Shown here: one piece after another, positions 1 to 11,599 of the stretch
How the letters are laid out: every line of letters starts with the position of its first letter
Position numbering within the stretch: position 1 is the first letter of the stretch
Assembly: GCA_028023455.1 (NCBI GenBank)
Contig: JAQFVV010006312.1
Location: 2,006,163 to 2,070,162, forward strand
Length of the DNA: 64,000 nt
Source of the DNA: Epiperipatus broadwayi
Lineage: Eukaryota > Onychophora > Udeonychophora > Euonychophora > Peripatidae
Direction: 5' to 3'
Program-made: the position numbers and the translations under genes
Notes under the pieces: generated by a model
The model's input: the letters and a program-made list of their open reading frames with translations, nothing else
The model's database searches: none
Told to the model about the DNA's origin: nothing

Positions 1-1255
1 TTTTTATACAAATTCCCAATACTCTCACTCTATGATCTACTCACTGATCACAAGTTCTGGTCACCAGTTTATAAAATACTGTTCCACACAAATAAAAGGT
101 ATATTGCAATTCAATTCAAAGACCTAGCAGGAAAGCAACTCTTTGAAACTAAATTCAAACAGTTAGACAACAAATACCTGGTCCACATTAACATGAACAA
201 ACCACAGATTCTTCAGGGCAGAGTGAGTAACTGTACTGTCAACTTTGAAGAGTCCCACTTACAACAGGCACTTGCCAATTATGGTACAGTTGAAGGCTTT
301 AAATACATCCAAGAATCAAAGAGCGGAAACAATGGTATTTACCAACACTGCAGTCTTCCGTCTAGTCCTCACGACGCTCTTCCTGCCACTTACACTACCA
401 GCAACAGTCAGCAACAACAAGGCTACAATCCTTATCAGCTTCCGGGATATACCCCCATTGTGCTTCAATTGTCGGAACAGAGGACACATAATGAAGGAGT
501 GTCCCCTCAATACAACCGATATAAGCAGTCAGGCATATCCAAAAAATCACAACAGCACCATCGAAGACCCCACTGATTCTACACATCCAATTAAAACCTA
601 CCCAAAACCACAAACAGAAACAAAAAACACACATCAGTCCATACCCACTCCAATGGAAACAAACCATAGCCACACAAGCATCCCAGATACTGGAAAATCC
701 CTAATCCACCACAGAATGGGAGAGGACTCAAAGCTCACTAGATCGCGGTCATCATCAGAAACCATGATCGAATCAGAAGATGAGGGACCCACCAAAACAT
801 CAAAAAAACACTCCAAACCACGCAACCGCAAAAGATCAAGACAAAATAATTCTAGCACACAGGAAAAATCGACTGATGACTCCAGTACCTCAGACCCAGC
901 CAAAGTGGACCTCAGAACAAAAACTACCAGATTACAGGAATCACGTAAACCATCAGACAAAAAACGACGAGAAATTCAATCAAGGGAAGATGAGACTCTA
1001 CCAAAATTCAGACCATTTGTAAACTCTATGCTGACAACCACCAAAAATGAGACTCTACCAAAAGTCAGACCACCTGAAGACCCTATGCTGACAACCACAG
1101 ATGAAGATACTCTACCAATTTTCAGATCAACTGAAGACCCCATGCCGACAACCACAGAAAATGAAATATTCCTTATCTCATTTCCTGAGTCAGAGAACAG
1201 CCCCTCAGAAAAACCCCTACCAGAAGACGCCGTCCCAGAAGATACCTTCACCTAA
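1..1255 (+). pseudogene. LINE copy 1 ORF1 (RRM-like plus CCHC knuckle), frameshifted, 5' partial
   Basis: Frame 1 is open from base 1 and reads a segment including VNFEESHLQQALANYGTVEG, which resembles the RRM-like part of LINE ORF1 proteins. Around 330-345 the homology moves to frame 2, which runs to the stop at 1255, so a net +1 nt change breaks the ORF. Frame 2 carries a C-X2-C-X4-H-X4-C zinc knuckle (CFNCRNRGHIMKEC, about 446-487). A long Ser/Thr/Pro/Glu-rich, charged tail follows and ends with tandem 19-residue repeats. ORF1 proteins bind the element RNA and chaperone it in the RNP. Most of the tail is low complexity. The frame change could also be a programmed shift, but I see no obvious slippery site there, so decay is likelier. 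Confidence 0.75.
989..1160 (+). repeat. 57-bp tandem repeat in ORF1 tail (about 3 copies)
   Basis: The motif GA(G/T)ACTCTACC recurs at 992, 1049 and 1106, exactly 57 bp apart, with decayed but recognisable sequence between. Because 57 is a multiple of three, it encodes a 19-residue repeat (TLPKxRPxEDPMLTTT-like). The copies differ at several positions, so the array is not freshly made. Confidence 0.85.
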
Positions 1256-1271
1256 AAAAAAAAAAAAAAAA
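1254..1271 (+). repeat. A18 tract between ORF1 and ORF2
   Basis: Eighteen consecutive A residues begin inside the ORF1 stop codon (TAA at 1253-1255) and end 11 nt before the ORF2 ATG at 1283. The tract separates the two ORFs of the LINE. Confidence 0.9.
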
Positions 1272-1282
1272 CTCACCACACC

Positions 1283-4200
1283 ATGACTATTACAATCACA
1301 GCAGTAAATATCAGAGGCTTAAACTCCAAAGAAAGAGTTGAAGCACTTCACAGATGGTTCATTAAACATCAACCAGATATCCTCTGTCTCTCCAAAACAA
1401 AACTACACACACAGTCTGGCCCACACATCATGAAGCTAAACTCACTGGGCTACTTTCACTACTCCATAGCCCAAACACCAGGATCCGGAGTGGCCATACT
1501 AATTAACAAATTATCTCCCATAACCTTCTTCAAAATACCATACATAGACAACCACTGTCTCATAGCCATCCTTCAGTACAACAATTGTACCATCAACCTA
1601 TGCAACATATACATGACAAAGGCTCCTGACAACATCCGCAGAATTATTCACACAATAAATGCGACACTTCGAACCAATCCATTTCCTTCCATCCTGATAG
1701 GGGACTTCAACCACTCCTATGAAACCTTCCAGTCCAACTACCTCCCATTAATCAATCTAAAGCTAATGAGTGCATGAAACCTGCTCCCTGAGACAGCTTT
1801 TTCATTCTACACAACTAAATATAAGTCCCTCATCGACTTAACCTTTTTTTCACCAAACTTACTGCCTACCACTCAAGCCAGACTCTGGCCAGTGGTTTTT
1901 TCAGACCACCTATTACAAGAGATAAAACTTCAGGTTTCCTCAAGCTCCCCAGACCCAAACAACTACCAAAGAACAATAAGACTCATAACCAGGGAAACTA
2001 CACCAGCCTGCCTGTTCTCAGAAGCCTACATACAATTCCATCAAACAAACATACTCTCCAGGCCAATCACAGAGGCATGGCCTCTATTCACAAAAACACT
2101 ACAGAAACTAATAACCACCTACTCTTTCCGAAGAGCAGGACCCCTGAAACTTTTAAACAGCTTAGACAACATTGCAGATACCCTCAAGCACCTAACACTG
2201 GAAGGACAAAACATAGAAACAATCTTACATCTAAAGACTAAATATAGGACCACCCAAAAGATTCTAGCAGAACACATAGCAACAAAAAGAGCCCGGAGCT
2301 ACCTGGTACATCAACACTGCTGGACCAGAGGATACATCAGATGGGCCTTAGGATCAGGAAAGAATAGAAAAGGCCCAAGCGACATCACCATTGATGGTAA
2401 ACAATACATTGGCCCTGCAATGCTAGGTAAACTCCAAGAACACTTCAAAAAAAAGTTTCAAAACCAAATCACACCCAGTGACAGAAGAACTTTCAAAATA
2501 AATCCAGACAACACTCATGACATTACCCATGCTACAATCCAAAAAAAATTAAATGCGATGCCAGACAAAATACATCCTGGACTACATGGCATCCCGAAGT
2601 TCATTCTACTCCACCTGAGCAAATATACCATCCCAATCATCAAAAAAATGATTGATCTACTCAGCAGTGGAACTTGCCAACTTGAATTTCTATACCCGAT
2701 CGCAATGGTGCCACTACTTAAAAATAGTGATGCCGCAACTGAACTGCAAAACCTAAGGCCTATCTCAATGATCCCACTCATGATCAAGATAATTGAGTCT
2801 ATAATCAAAGACAAAATGCAAGACAATGTCCTCAAGCACATCTCAAAATACCAGTTTGCTAAGAAGGGGGCAGCCACATCAGATGCAATAAGCCGCTTCC
2901 GTCTAGTAATAGACCAAGTGCGCACAAAAAGAAGGTCCAAGCCAGTTGCCATTCAACTTGACATCGCAGGGGCATTCGACTCGGTACGCATTGATGTGCT
3001 AATTAAAACACTTGAACAATACCAAGTACCTCAACCGCTTCTACAAATCATAGAGAACCTTTTAAACAACCGGGAAATTTTCCTCACGCTAGATGGACGC
3101 ATAGCTCCGGGATTCAAACCAAGTTTATCCATTCCACAGGGATCCCCATTAAGCACGCTGTTATTCACAGCTTACATAAACCCTCTCCTACTCCAAATAG
3201 AAAACACACTTCCAGGCATCCAAGTAGATTACATCAATGAAAATATAAAACACATTTCCTACATGGACGATGTTGTCGTCTTTCTTCCCTCCATCGACCA
3301 CCTTAACAATCTAGTAGAAATACTTGACAGTTACGCAACAATGCATGGCCTCACATTCAACAGCGAGAAGTCAGCAATATGGTCATTACTCACAGGAAAA
3401 CAAATTCCAGCCATGTTCAATGCCCAACCAGAGAAGTTCTTGGGATTCCCTGTAGCAAAGTCCTACTCACTCATGAGACAGGAAATCCAAAACTCACTGC
3501 TGGAAAAAACACAAACCACAATAACATCAATATCAAAAATTTACTTGTCCCTCTTTGGAAAGGTCGCATTACTAAATGCCATCCTGCTTCCCAAAATAAC
3601 ATATTACCTTACTGGATTCAACCCCACCAAAGGATTCATAAACAAAATAAACTCGGCATGCACCAAACTTTGCTGGGGAGGAAAAGTCGCAGCCATCAGT
3701 ATCAAGACAATGCATAACCCCAGGAGAGAGAATGGTCTCTCACTCCACTCCATTGAAACAGTCAACCTACAAAGAACACACAATGTGCTTCACAAACTTT
3801 TTAAGGACAATGATGCCATTGAATGCCCACTACCTGTCGAGCCCACAGATAGGCCACCACCCCCTAAACAAAACAACTGGCTTCGACAATCAGTGACTCT
3901 AATCCTGAACCATCTTTCAGCCAATGCAAGCCTATTCACAAGAAAACTCACATATTGGGAGATCTTCAATATTACACACCGCAAGAGTTCCAATATCTCT
4001 GCCTACCTCCATATTTCCAACCAAAGACTCATCAAATTAACGAAACACTGGCACCTTCCCCCAAAGTATGTTGACTTCCTCATTAAAGTAAATCTGGAAG
4101 CCCTTCCCACAAATGCCTTTCTCTACTATAAGAGAGGCTTCAAAAATCTAGCAAGCACATGCACACTCTGCCAGAGAGAAGATGAAACCACCAACCACAC

Positions 4201-4522
4201 GCTGACAAACTGCCCAATTCTACAAAAGCTCCAATCAGCAATACGGAACCGATTCAAGAACCAAACCCACAATTCTTTGTCTCTGACCAATGTGATAGAA
4301 CAAGGAACTTATGCACATCTTAGACTGGCAACATTTGTGAACTTTACAATCTGGTCTCTTCGATGTAAGCTGGTCATAAGCAAGTCTGAATACCCGAACA
4401 TTGAGACAGCCTTCTATCATATGCTGAATAAAATTCGCAAAACAGACTTTACCACAGCCTACCTTAACATTGCAGAAAACACATGGGCCCTAGTTGATCT
4501 ACCCAGTGAAGAAGTACTCTAA
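1283..4522 (+). pseudogene. LINE copy 1 ORF2: endonuclease + reverse transcriptase, one in-frame TGA
   Basis: A single frame runs from the ATG at 1283 to the stop at 4522 (about 1079 codons), broken only by TGA at 1775-1777. The N-terminal EEP endonuclease shows AVNIRGLNSKERV, IGDFNHSYETF and, after the stop, SLIDLTFF and FSDH. The catalytic Glu position is Lys (CLSKTKL, codon 1394-1396), where copy 2 has GETK. The RT follows: QLDIAGAFDSV (block A, about 2955-2985), IPQGSPLS (block B) and YMDD (3260-3271), so the RT aspartates are present. The C-terminus has C-X2-C-X8-H-X4-C (CTLCQREDETTNHTLTNC, about 4161-4214). The stop aligns with Arg in copy 2, as expected for CGA to TGA. The protein would nick target DNA and prime reverse transcription in the nucleus; this copy could not do so unaided. 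Confidence 0.9.
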
Positions 4523-4641
4523 GATTACGCCTGAACACAACACCACAGAACTTTATAATACATGCATATAAATCATTGTAATAATCTATATAATCCATAG
4601 TAACAATATGTAAAACCAATGTAACCATTGTATAATTCCTC

Positions 4642-4647
4642 AATAAA
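4642..4647 (+). terminator. AATAAA polyadenylation signal of LINE copy 1
   Basis: AATAAA lies 120 nt after the ORF2 stop, followed by TTTGAAAAAG, the only A-rich run nearby. It is the best candidate for the element's own 3' end signal. Confidence 0.6.
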
Positions 4648-4658
4648 GTTTGAAAAAG

Positions 4659-4918
4659 AGAAGTCAGAAGATGTTGTGGGTGTGAAGGTTACTTTACTTT
4701 TCTGCTTTGTTAATTACCGTTCACTTCTTTGTAGAACATTTCCATGCATTCTATGATATTCATCTCTTTTTAATAATAGTTCTATTTTGTCTTTTTGTTA
4801 CTGAAACTATTTGTCAAAATAGTATTTATACTTCTGAAACTTTTATTTTCTTGCATATCAGTCTTTGCCAATAAAATTTATATATTTTTTATGTGAAAAA
4901 AAAAAAAAAAAAAAAAAA
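4659..4918 (+). other. Possible 3' transduced segment with AATAAA and A23 tail
   Basis: About 240 nt of T-rich sequence unlike the LINE follows its weak 3' end. It carries AATAAA at 4870-4875 and then 23 consecutive A at 4896-4918, 20 nt downstream of the signal. This is the layout of a LINE transcript that read through its own signal into genomic sequence and used a downstream one. It could instead be a separate 3' UTR retrocopy that landed beside the LINE. Confidence 0.5.
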
Positions 4919-5240
4919 GACAATTTTTTACATTCTGTTTCTGGAACCATGAAGATATTAAATAAAATAGATGAGAGAACAAAATCTTGTTTTAAATTAT
5001 TCTGTAAAATTTAGCATATATTATGATTATCATTTTATACTTGAATTTTTTTATTAGAGAGCATTTGTCAAGTAAATTACTCATTTTATTGGATTTTAGG
5101 ATTTTAAAGAGTTTTCAAGATCATTTTTTTTTTTAAAAAAAAAAATAGAATTATAAGCTAATGTTAGATCAATAAAAGTAGCACCAATTTTTTTAAATTT
5201 ATTGTAAAAACCTTTTCAAATATAAATTGTTAAAGATAAT

Positions 5241-5449
5241 ATTGTTTAAGATAATCAAAGGTAAGTTTATGTTCCCTACTATCTATGAATTTTACTAGAT
5301 TGATATTAAAGAAACATTGTAGAAGAGAAGCTTGCAATTTTGCATTAATACAGCAAAATTGCAAGTTTCTCTTGCACAATTTAATACTAATCTAGTAAAA
5401 ACTGTAGACATTGCAGAACATAAAATTACCTTTGATTGTCTTAAACAAT
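5241..5449. repeat. Foldback (hairpin) element, about 209 bp
   Basis: The left arm begins ATTGTTTAAGATAATCAAAG and the right arm ends in its near complement. The arms continue inward through TTTTACTAGATT / AATCTAGTAAAA to the centre near 5345, where GCTTGCAATTTTGC and GCAAAATTGCAAG face each other. No coding content; MITE-like. Confidence 0.8.
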
Positions 5450-7670
5450 TTTATCCATAACCACTTACATTTGGATAGGTTTTCATTGGCAATCAGTGAC
5501 TAGCAATTTTTTTAAAGGTGCTTTTATGAAGATTATAAAAACATGTCTTGGTCTTTTGATTAGATCCCATAATGTTTATTATGGTTTCTCCCCACTTTTT
5601 TTTCTAGCATTATCCAGTGATATCTTAAGTTTGTCAGCAATTTTGACACTTTAATAGATAAATATTGGCCATAAATAAATTGCATTGCTGATTTTATTTC
5701 ATAAATGAATTCTTTTTAATATCCTTAAATATTGTTGTTATGACTTTAAGAAATTTATCATAACTTTTGAACATAAAATGAGAATTTCAAGTGTAATTAT
5801 TATTCAGTTTACTTTTGCTGTAGTTAATAATATAGTCTTATTAGATTAACCAGTTATAGAGACCATTTTTTTTGAAAAAAACATAAATTAGGATTTGTTA
5901 TTGCTCCCCATCTGCTTGAATAGGATCTTTCTTTTTGCTTGATATCATAAAATGCAGATAGTTTAATCCATTCATTCTAAAAGTTGATAACTTGTTTAAT
6001 CAATATTTGGATATTCTAAAAATTATTATGAATATTGAAATGTTCTATAAGGACAAATGATATAAGAAAATCTAGAAGAGGAGAGTAGAGACCATTTGTA
6101 TTGGAAGATTTATAAATATTGTTCCACAAACATTATACATCCAATTGGTGATTGCAATATCATTTTTGTTATCTTCAATGAAAATTGTTTGTTTTGCAAG
6201 ATAGAGTGAGAAATAACCATATTACATTAGTAATGCATTTAGTAAGCACCAGTGTAAATCCAATAATTTTATGAAGGTGTGCATTATTAAAAAAATAATG
6301 AGTCTTTTAAAGAAAATTTACATCAATAACTGTGCTTAACATTAATCTAAATAGTTCCACTTTTGATTTTGATGTAATGTAGAAACCTGATTTCATATTG
6401 ATGAACTTCTGCTTAAAAACAGCAATTTATAAAACAACACACTAAAGCCATTCAACATGTGTATTTGTAGTATTATGAGAATAATCATATCAGGATTGCA
6501 GAAGAAAGATATAAGCTTCCCAAGATGAAAAACTACTACATCATGTTGGCAATTATAGAACACTTTAACTGTCAGTTACATTTCTATAGGATATTTTTTT
6601 TCTTCATGCAGGATATATCAAATATTAATTAGTTGTGGCAATATTATGATATTTTATACAAAAGAAATGATTTTTTAAAAATATGTTTATTTTTATAAAT
6701 AAGTTTATTTTGAAAATAAAACATACTGGTTTTATCAAGAAACCACAATAATTTTCTTCTTTACTAAAAATGATATTATCTCCCTGAAAATATTTGCACA
6801 AAAATTATCAACTCAAATTTTTTTTTAAATATATTAGATGTAGAACATTTTTGTCTGATATTTAGAAAATGAAGTCTAAAATTCCCAATAAAATCTGACA
6901 GCATTATTGCAATAATTAAAAAAACAACAAATTTTTGGAAAATAAATTTTTGTACTCAGGAATTGCCATAATCGTAAACACTGCCAAACATATATATAAT
7001 TTTAATATCACCAAAGGCTAAATAATTTTAGCAGTGCATACCTGTGAGACAAACATAAATTCTAAATAAATCAATAGTATTGATATTTTACATTTAAATT
7101 TTAGCTAGCATTTGCAATTAGTTCTATTTAATATATATACATAATGTTAGCTAATCATAGATTTTTTTTACATAGGATATATTATATATTATACATTATA
7201 ACCTAAAGATATATACACTTGCTAAAACCAGAGATCTAATTACAGTTCTTTATCATACAAATTCTATGGTATAATACATTTGAATCTAATTTATGGTATG
7301 GATTATTAAGTAGTGAATGTAATATTTATTTCAAAAATATTAAATTTTAAATGAATTAAGAAAAGTTTTGGCTTTTCTAATATAAATTTTAATTATTATC
7401 TAACCAAAAGTTTTTATACCAGATCTTTAAACTACATATTTTATGGTTATCATTTCTATCATGGCATAGCTTTTTTTGTTAGAAAGCTAAAGCAAAGAGG
7501 TCATCACTAGTTTGATATGGTATAAATTCTTCTTCACTGTTTATCTTTAGAGAATTGTGGAAAGATTTATGTTTGTAGTGATTTATTTAAAACTATTTTT
7601 ACATTCCCATATATATATATGAAAAACAAAAACAAGTTATAATCACGTAACTTGCTATCGCTTGTATTTA

Positions 7671-8088
7671 TGATCAATAGATGGCGTTTTACCAAAACCA
7701 CTGAACAAGCATATATTTGTTTACATAAATGTCAAAAGAATCAAAATTCACTATCTCTTTTGTTTGCTCCATCTTCAGATCAGCTGATTTCAAGCTAATT
7801 TGCTATCATCAGTGAAGGATAGGGCTAAAACAAGATTTAAATACTGACTCCAAGCATTTATGCAACAAGTTCCTATCAGTTTGTAAGCATGAATTTTTCA
7901 GACACATAATGTCTTCAAATCCAGTCTAACAAGCCAGATAGCTTCACTGATGATAGCAAATTAGCTTGAAATCAGCTGATCTAAAGGTGGAGCAAATGAA
8001 AGAGATAGTGAATTCTGATTCTTTTGACGTTTATGTAAACAAATATGCGCTTGTTCGGTGGTTTTGGTAAAACACCATCTATTGATCA
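7671..8088. repeat. Foldback MITE with 147-bp arms
   Basis: The left arm (7671-7817) starts TGATCAATAGATGG and the right arm (7942-8088) ends in a near complement, CCATCTATTGATCA. Both arms are 147 bp and nearly identical as complements, with a 124-bp unique loop. A TA-rich tract follows the right end. No transposase ORF is present. Confidence 0.88.
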
Positions 8089-8114
8089 TATATATATATA
8101 TTGTTATTATAGTA

Positions 8115-8456
8115 ATGAATAGAAATGAGGAGACAACATCCATTAAACTGAGAGAAACATTAACTTTTGATGTTACTAAGAAATTATCAATTATTACTAA
8201 TTAACAATTCCTGAGGCCAAGCAAGTTTTTCTTATAACCATATAATAATAGCTCTTTTATTAGGGCCTTTTAAGTAAAATGGGTCCTCTTTTACTTCAAA
8301 CCCAAAAAAACTATTTTAAAGAGCTATTATTGGTTTATGAGAAAAACTTGCTTAGACTCAGGAAATGTTAATTAAAAATAATTGATAATTTTTTAGTAAC
8401 ATCAAAAGTTAAAGTTTCTCTCTATTTAATGGATATTATCTTCTCATTTCATTCAT
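8115..8456. repeat. Foldback element, about 342 bp
   Basis: The arms match from ATGAAT at 8115 and ATTCAT at 8456 inward. Examples are AACTTTTGATGTTACTA against TAGTAACATCAAAAGTT, and AAGCAAGTTTTTCTTATAACC against its degenerate complement. The centre is near 8290. It lies only 26 bp from the preceding hairpin. Confidence 0.85.
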
Positions 8457-8467
8457 CATGTATATAT

Positions 8468-8762
8468 AATAGGTTTTGGGTTAATTCCCAATGTTTTGAT
8501 GAAATAGCATCTGCCATTTTCAAGATTAACATTTTAAAGAAAAAACATTAGATCTCAAATAGTAATGAGATTGAATGTGAGGTAAAGAATGAGACTGAAC
8601 ATGAAGTAGTTGAGCATTTTAGAATATGTAGATCAATAATTATATTTAAGATTAATGGGTTTTTTTTGAAAAGTTAAGGCTTGACAATGGTGCATGCTAT
8701 TTCATCAAAACATTGGGGATTAATCAATACTAATAACACACTGTTTAACCCCAAAACTATTT
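8468..8762. repeat. Foldback element, about 295 bp
   Basis: The left arm AATAGGTTTTGGGTTAATTC, continuing CCCAATGTTTTGATGAAATAGC, is matched by GCTATTTCATCAAAACATTGGGG near 8696-8718 and AACCCCAAAACTATT near 8747-8762. A short insert of about 23 bp splits the right arm. Confidence 0.8.
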
Positions 8763-8787
8763 TATTTATGTCATGTAACTGTGAAAA

Positions 8788-8816
8788 CATTTTATATATA
8801 TATATATATATATATT
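8788..8816. repeat. (TA)n microsatellite
   Basis: A run of alternating T and A separates two foldback elements. Confidence 0.9.
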
Positions 8817-8847
8817 AAAATCCTAAGGCTAAACTATTCAATAAAGT

Positions 8848-9002
8848 AATCAAAATTACCCCAAAATCACAACTCTACCAGACTATCCAAAGAAAATAAG
8901 CTCAAGAAGTCTTCTTGTAGCAGTAAAACCTTTAGCTTGTGTTTTAATGTTTATTTTCTTTGGCTAATCTGGTTGAGTTATGAATTTGGAGTAATTTTGA
9001 TT
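8848..9002. repeat. Foldback element with 52-bp arms
   Basis: The left arm 8848-8899 starts AATCAAAATTACCCCAAAAT and the right arm 8951-9002 ends AGTAATTTTGATT. The arms pair with about ten mismatches; the loop is about 51 bp. Confidence 0.82.
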
Positions 9003-10104
9003 TTATATATATAAAACTGTATGTCTGGATCCTGATAAAATAAAATAAAAGAGTTATTTATTATAAAGATTCAAATATTATAATAACACACATAATATCA
9101 GAGTTATTTACTATATTATATAATAATATGAAAGCTAAACACCTTCAAACAGATACGCTTTAAAAATGCTTATGTGACAGCCAATCAGATGGAATAATGG
9201 CATCACATGGGACTCTAAATGTGAAGGCATCCAAGCCTCAAAAAAACTCATTATTATACATCTTACAAAAAAATTCTGATATAGCTTTAAATATTGGGTT
9301 ACAAGAAAAAATTATATTGCAAGCAAAGGAAAATTATTATCAATGATGATTGAATAATATTATCTAGTTACTTCAATTTCTTTTCAGATAGAATATCTTA
9401 ATATATGTACATGTTGGATACAAACATAGATTCTACTTTTAATTATATGTTGACTATTATTACATCATTTAGAATTAATTGTTAAATGTCTTTAAAAAAT
9501 TTAAATTTTATATAAACATTTTAAATACATTCAACTGTCATTAATTATACACAGATTATTATAAAACACATGATTTTCAGTGATATTATTCTCTTTTTTC
9601 CTATATTGTTGGTCTGACAAATGACAATACTTAAATAAAAAGAAAATCTAACACAATTTTAGATTCCTGGATAATGTTCTAACTAATTAGGATACACTAC
9701 ACTGTCAAAGAAAACTATCAATAGAAATTTTATATAGTTGACTTTGATAGTTCTCTTGATATATTCACTTTTTCATAAAGACAAGATTAATTAGTGGTTT
9801 CCAAACTTTATACATTAGGTTAACATATGGAGTTATTTACTAATATCATGTGAGTAACTTTTTAAATTTTTCTTTTTTTTTATCTTTTCCTCTTTGTTAC
9901 CTCACATACACCTACCTTTCAACGGATGAACTGGCTTTATTAATATATGTTCTTTAACATCATATGACATTTTATAGATGCAGTTTTTATTTTCAGCATT
10001 TTCAGTTTTTGTTTTTTAGTTGTTACGATTTCTCATTTTGGAAATCTCTTTTGATATTATGCTGATTACAGACTTTTTTTTACTTTGTCAATAGATACAT
10101 TATA

Positions 10105-10160
10105 GCACACTCACTCACACACACACACACACACACATACACACATATATATATATATAT
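10105..10160. repeat. (CA)n(TA)n compound microsatellite
   Basis: CACTCA passes into (CA)n and then (TA)n. Its mirror complement, (TA)n(TG)n, occurs at 10459-10498, bracketing a family A segment. Confidence 0.9.
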
Positions 10161-10309
10161 AAGGTTTTCTTAATAATAACTGATGGATAACCATATTTCA
10201 TGTGTATTTGTTCTGTGTAAGATTTTTTTTCCAAGTCACTGGCTTCTAATCATTTTTTCTTTTTTGTTTTATAGTGATAATGTAATGCCAATTTTTGGGC
10301 TTCTATCTT

Positions 10310-10456
10310 TTAAAGGATTTAAACTCAGACATTCAACCTCCTTTCAGTCATTCACTCTGACTAATACAACAAATATAAATGATCATATACATGTGAAAAA
10401 TATAAATGATTTCCAATATACATATTTACTATCTTTATAAAACTGAGCACTGATAT

Positions 10457-10498
<42 letters not shown>

Positions 10499-10690
10499 AT
10501 AATGATCTGGATCAACTAATTAGTGCTGCTTCAGCATGAAATATTTATATTTGAGATTATTTATTTTTTCACATGCATTGGTCATTTGTATTGGTTGTAT
10601 TAGATGGAGTGAATGACTAAAGGGAGTTTAAAAGTGTGAATTAAATCTCTTTTAATTACATCTAGTTTAAGTATATATACTTTATTTGTA
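10310..10690. repeat. Family A dispersed repeat, two inverted halves
   Basis: 10310-10455 reads family A in reverse (CAGTCATTCACTCTG, CATATACATGTGAAAAA, AAACTGAGCACTGAT). After a (TA)n(TG)n tract, 10499-10690 reads it forward (GATAATGATCTGGATCAACT, GCTTCAGCATGAAATAT, GAGTGAATGACTAAAGGGAG, ATTACATCTA). The same modules recur at 34, 35, 54, 56, 58 and 59 kb. Confidence 0.75.
10459..10498. repeat. (TA)n(TG)n compound microsatellite
   Basis: (TA)n is followed by (TG)n and joins the two inverted halves of a family A copy. Confidence 0.9.
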
Positions 10691-11599
10691 TTAAATATTA
10701 TATATATACTAAATATTTTTCTATGTGTGTTTTCTTAGATTGTAGTTTTGATTTGTTTTCAGAACATCTAAGAATGCCAATAATTCTGTTGTTAATTTAA
10801 TTGAAGGGATAATGTTATTGATATGTATTTATAATGTTTGTAATGCATTACCATGTGATCATACAAAAATGTGTCATTGATATAGCAAAGCCAGATTTTA
10901 GGTGGAGATATTTATGGCTGTAGTTACAAGTTCTTTCATATAGATGTTGCTGTTCAGACATGACAGTGGCAAATTCCTGGATCTTTTTGATTTTACTGCT
11001 GAAATTCTGTATTGTATTAAAAGTACATTACTGTTGCACATATTGTTAAGAATTTTTTTATACTACCAATAAAAACAGTTGTTTTTGTTTATAGGCTATT
11101 ATCCTCAATTAATCTTTTCTTTATAATAGATGATGGTTTATCACAGGGCACATGCTTTACACATCAATTTTCATGTTTTTGATTAAAACCTCTGACAAAG
11201 AACTGTATCTATTGTTTGCCAAAGGATTAAGAACATTAATAAAAGTCTTTATAAATTTTGATATGGTAAGTATATAGAACCAACAACAGATCTTAATGGA
11301 ACCATTGTCTTTATGAATTTTGGATAGATTTTAAAGATGTAGAACTTTGCTGAAATATTATGTTAATATATTTCTTAAACTCTAAATCTATGAAGTATCT
11401 GTGATGATTTCTGAGTCATGATTATAGCTACCTTTCTGTAGCTATTATAGAATTTTTTGCCAACTTTTGTATTGACTTGCTGAGAGAGGTTTCTTGTTTT
11501 TTTATAATAATAAGCATTATCCATTACAATTACAGCATTTATCTTATTAATAAGAATAATGATTATAGATTTTTATAGTTTGAGAGGTTTATTAGTCTT

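Larger units (their letters stand above)
1..4658 (+). mobile_element. Non-LTR retrotransposon (LINE), copy 1, two-ORF, 5' end outside window
   Basis: The order is ORF1 (RRM-like segment, one CCHC knuckle), an A-tract, ORF2 (endonuclease/exonuclease/phosphatase-type nuclease, reverse transcriptase, C-terminal CCHC) and a short 3' UTR with AATAAA at 4642. This is the architecture of autonomous LINEs with a zinc-knuckle ORF1, such as L1/Tx1- or I/Jockey-type elements; I cannot fix the clade without a tree. The sense strand is rich in A and C and poor in G, unlike the AT-rich DNA after it. The 5' end is cut by the window edge and the 3' end is placed after the AATAAA. The copy looks young: ORF2 has only one disabling stop over about 3.2 kb. 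Confidence 0.9.

Noticed and set aside
193-576. 127-codon frame overlapping ORF1 of LINE copy 1
   Set aside because: Its first part is the true ORF1 frame before the frame change; the rest after about 340 is an out-of-frame shadow of the zinc-knuckle frame. It is not a separate gene.
2515-2952. 145-codon minus-strand frame within LINE ORF2
   Set aside because: It is antisense to the RT coding region, and its translation has no recognisable domain. It is a shadow of ORF2.
10183-10440. 85-codon plus-strand frame
   Set aside because: It overlaps a family A repeat in reverse; the frame is carried by the repeat, not by a gene.
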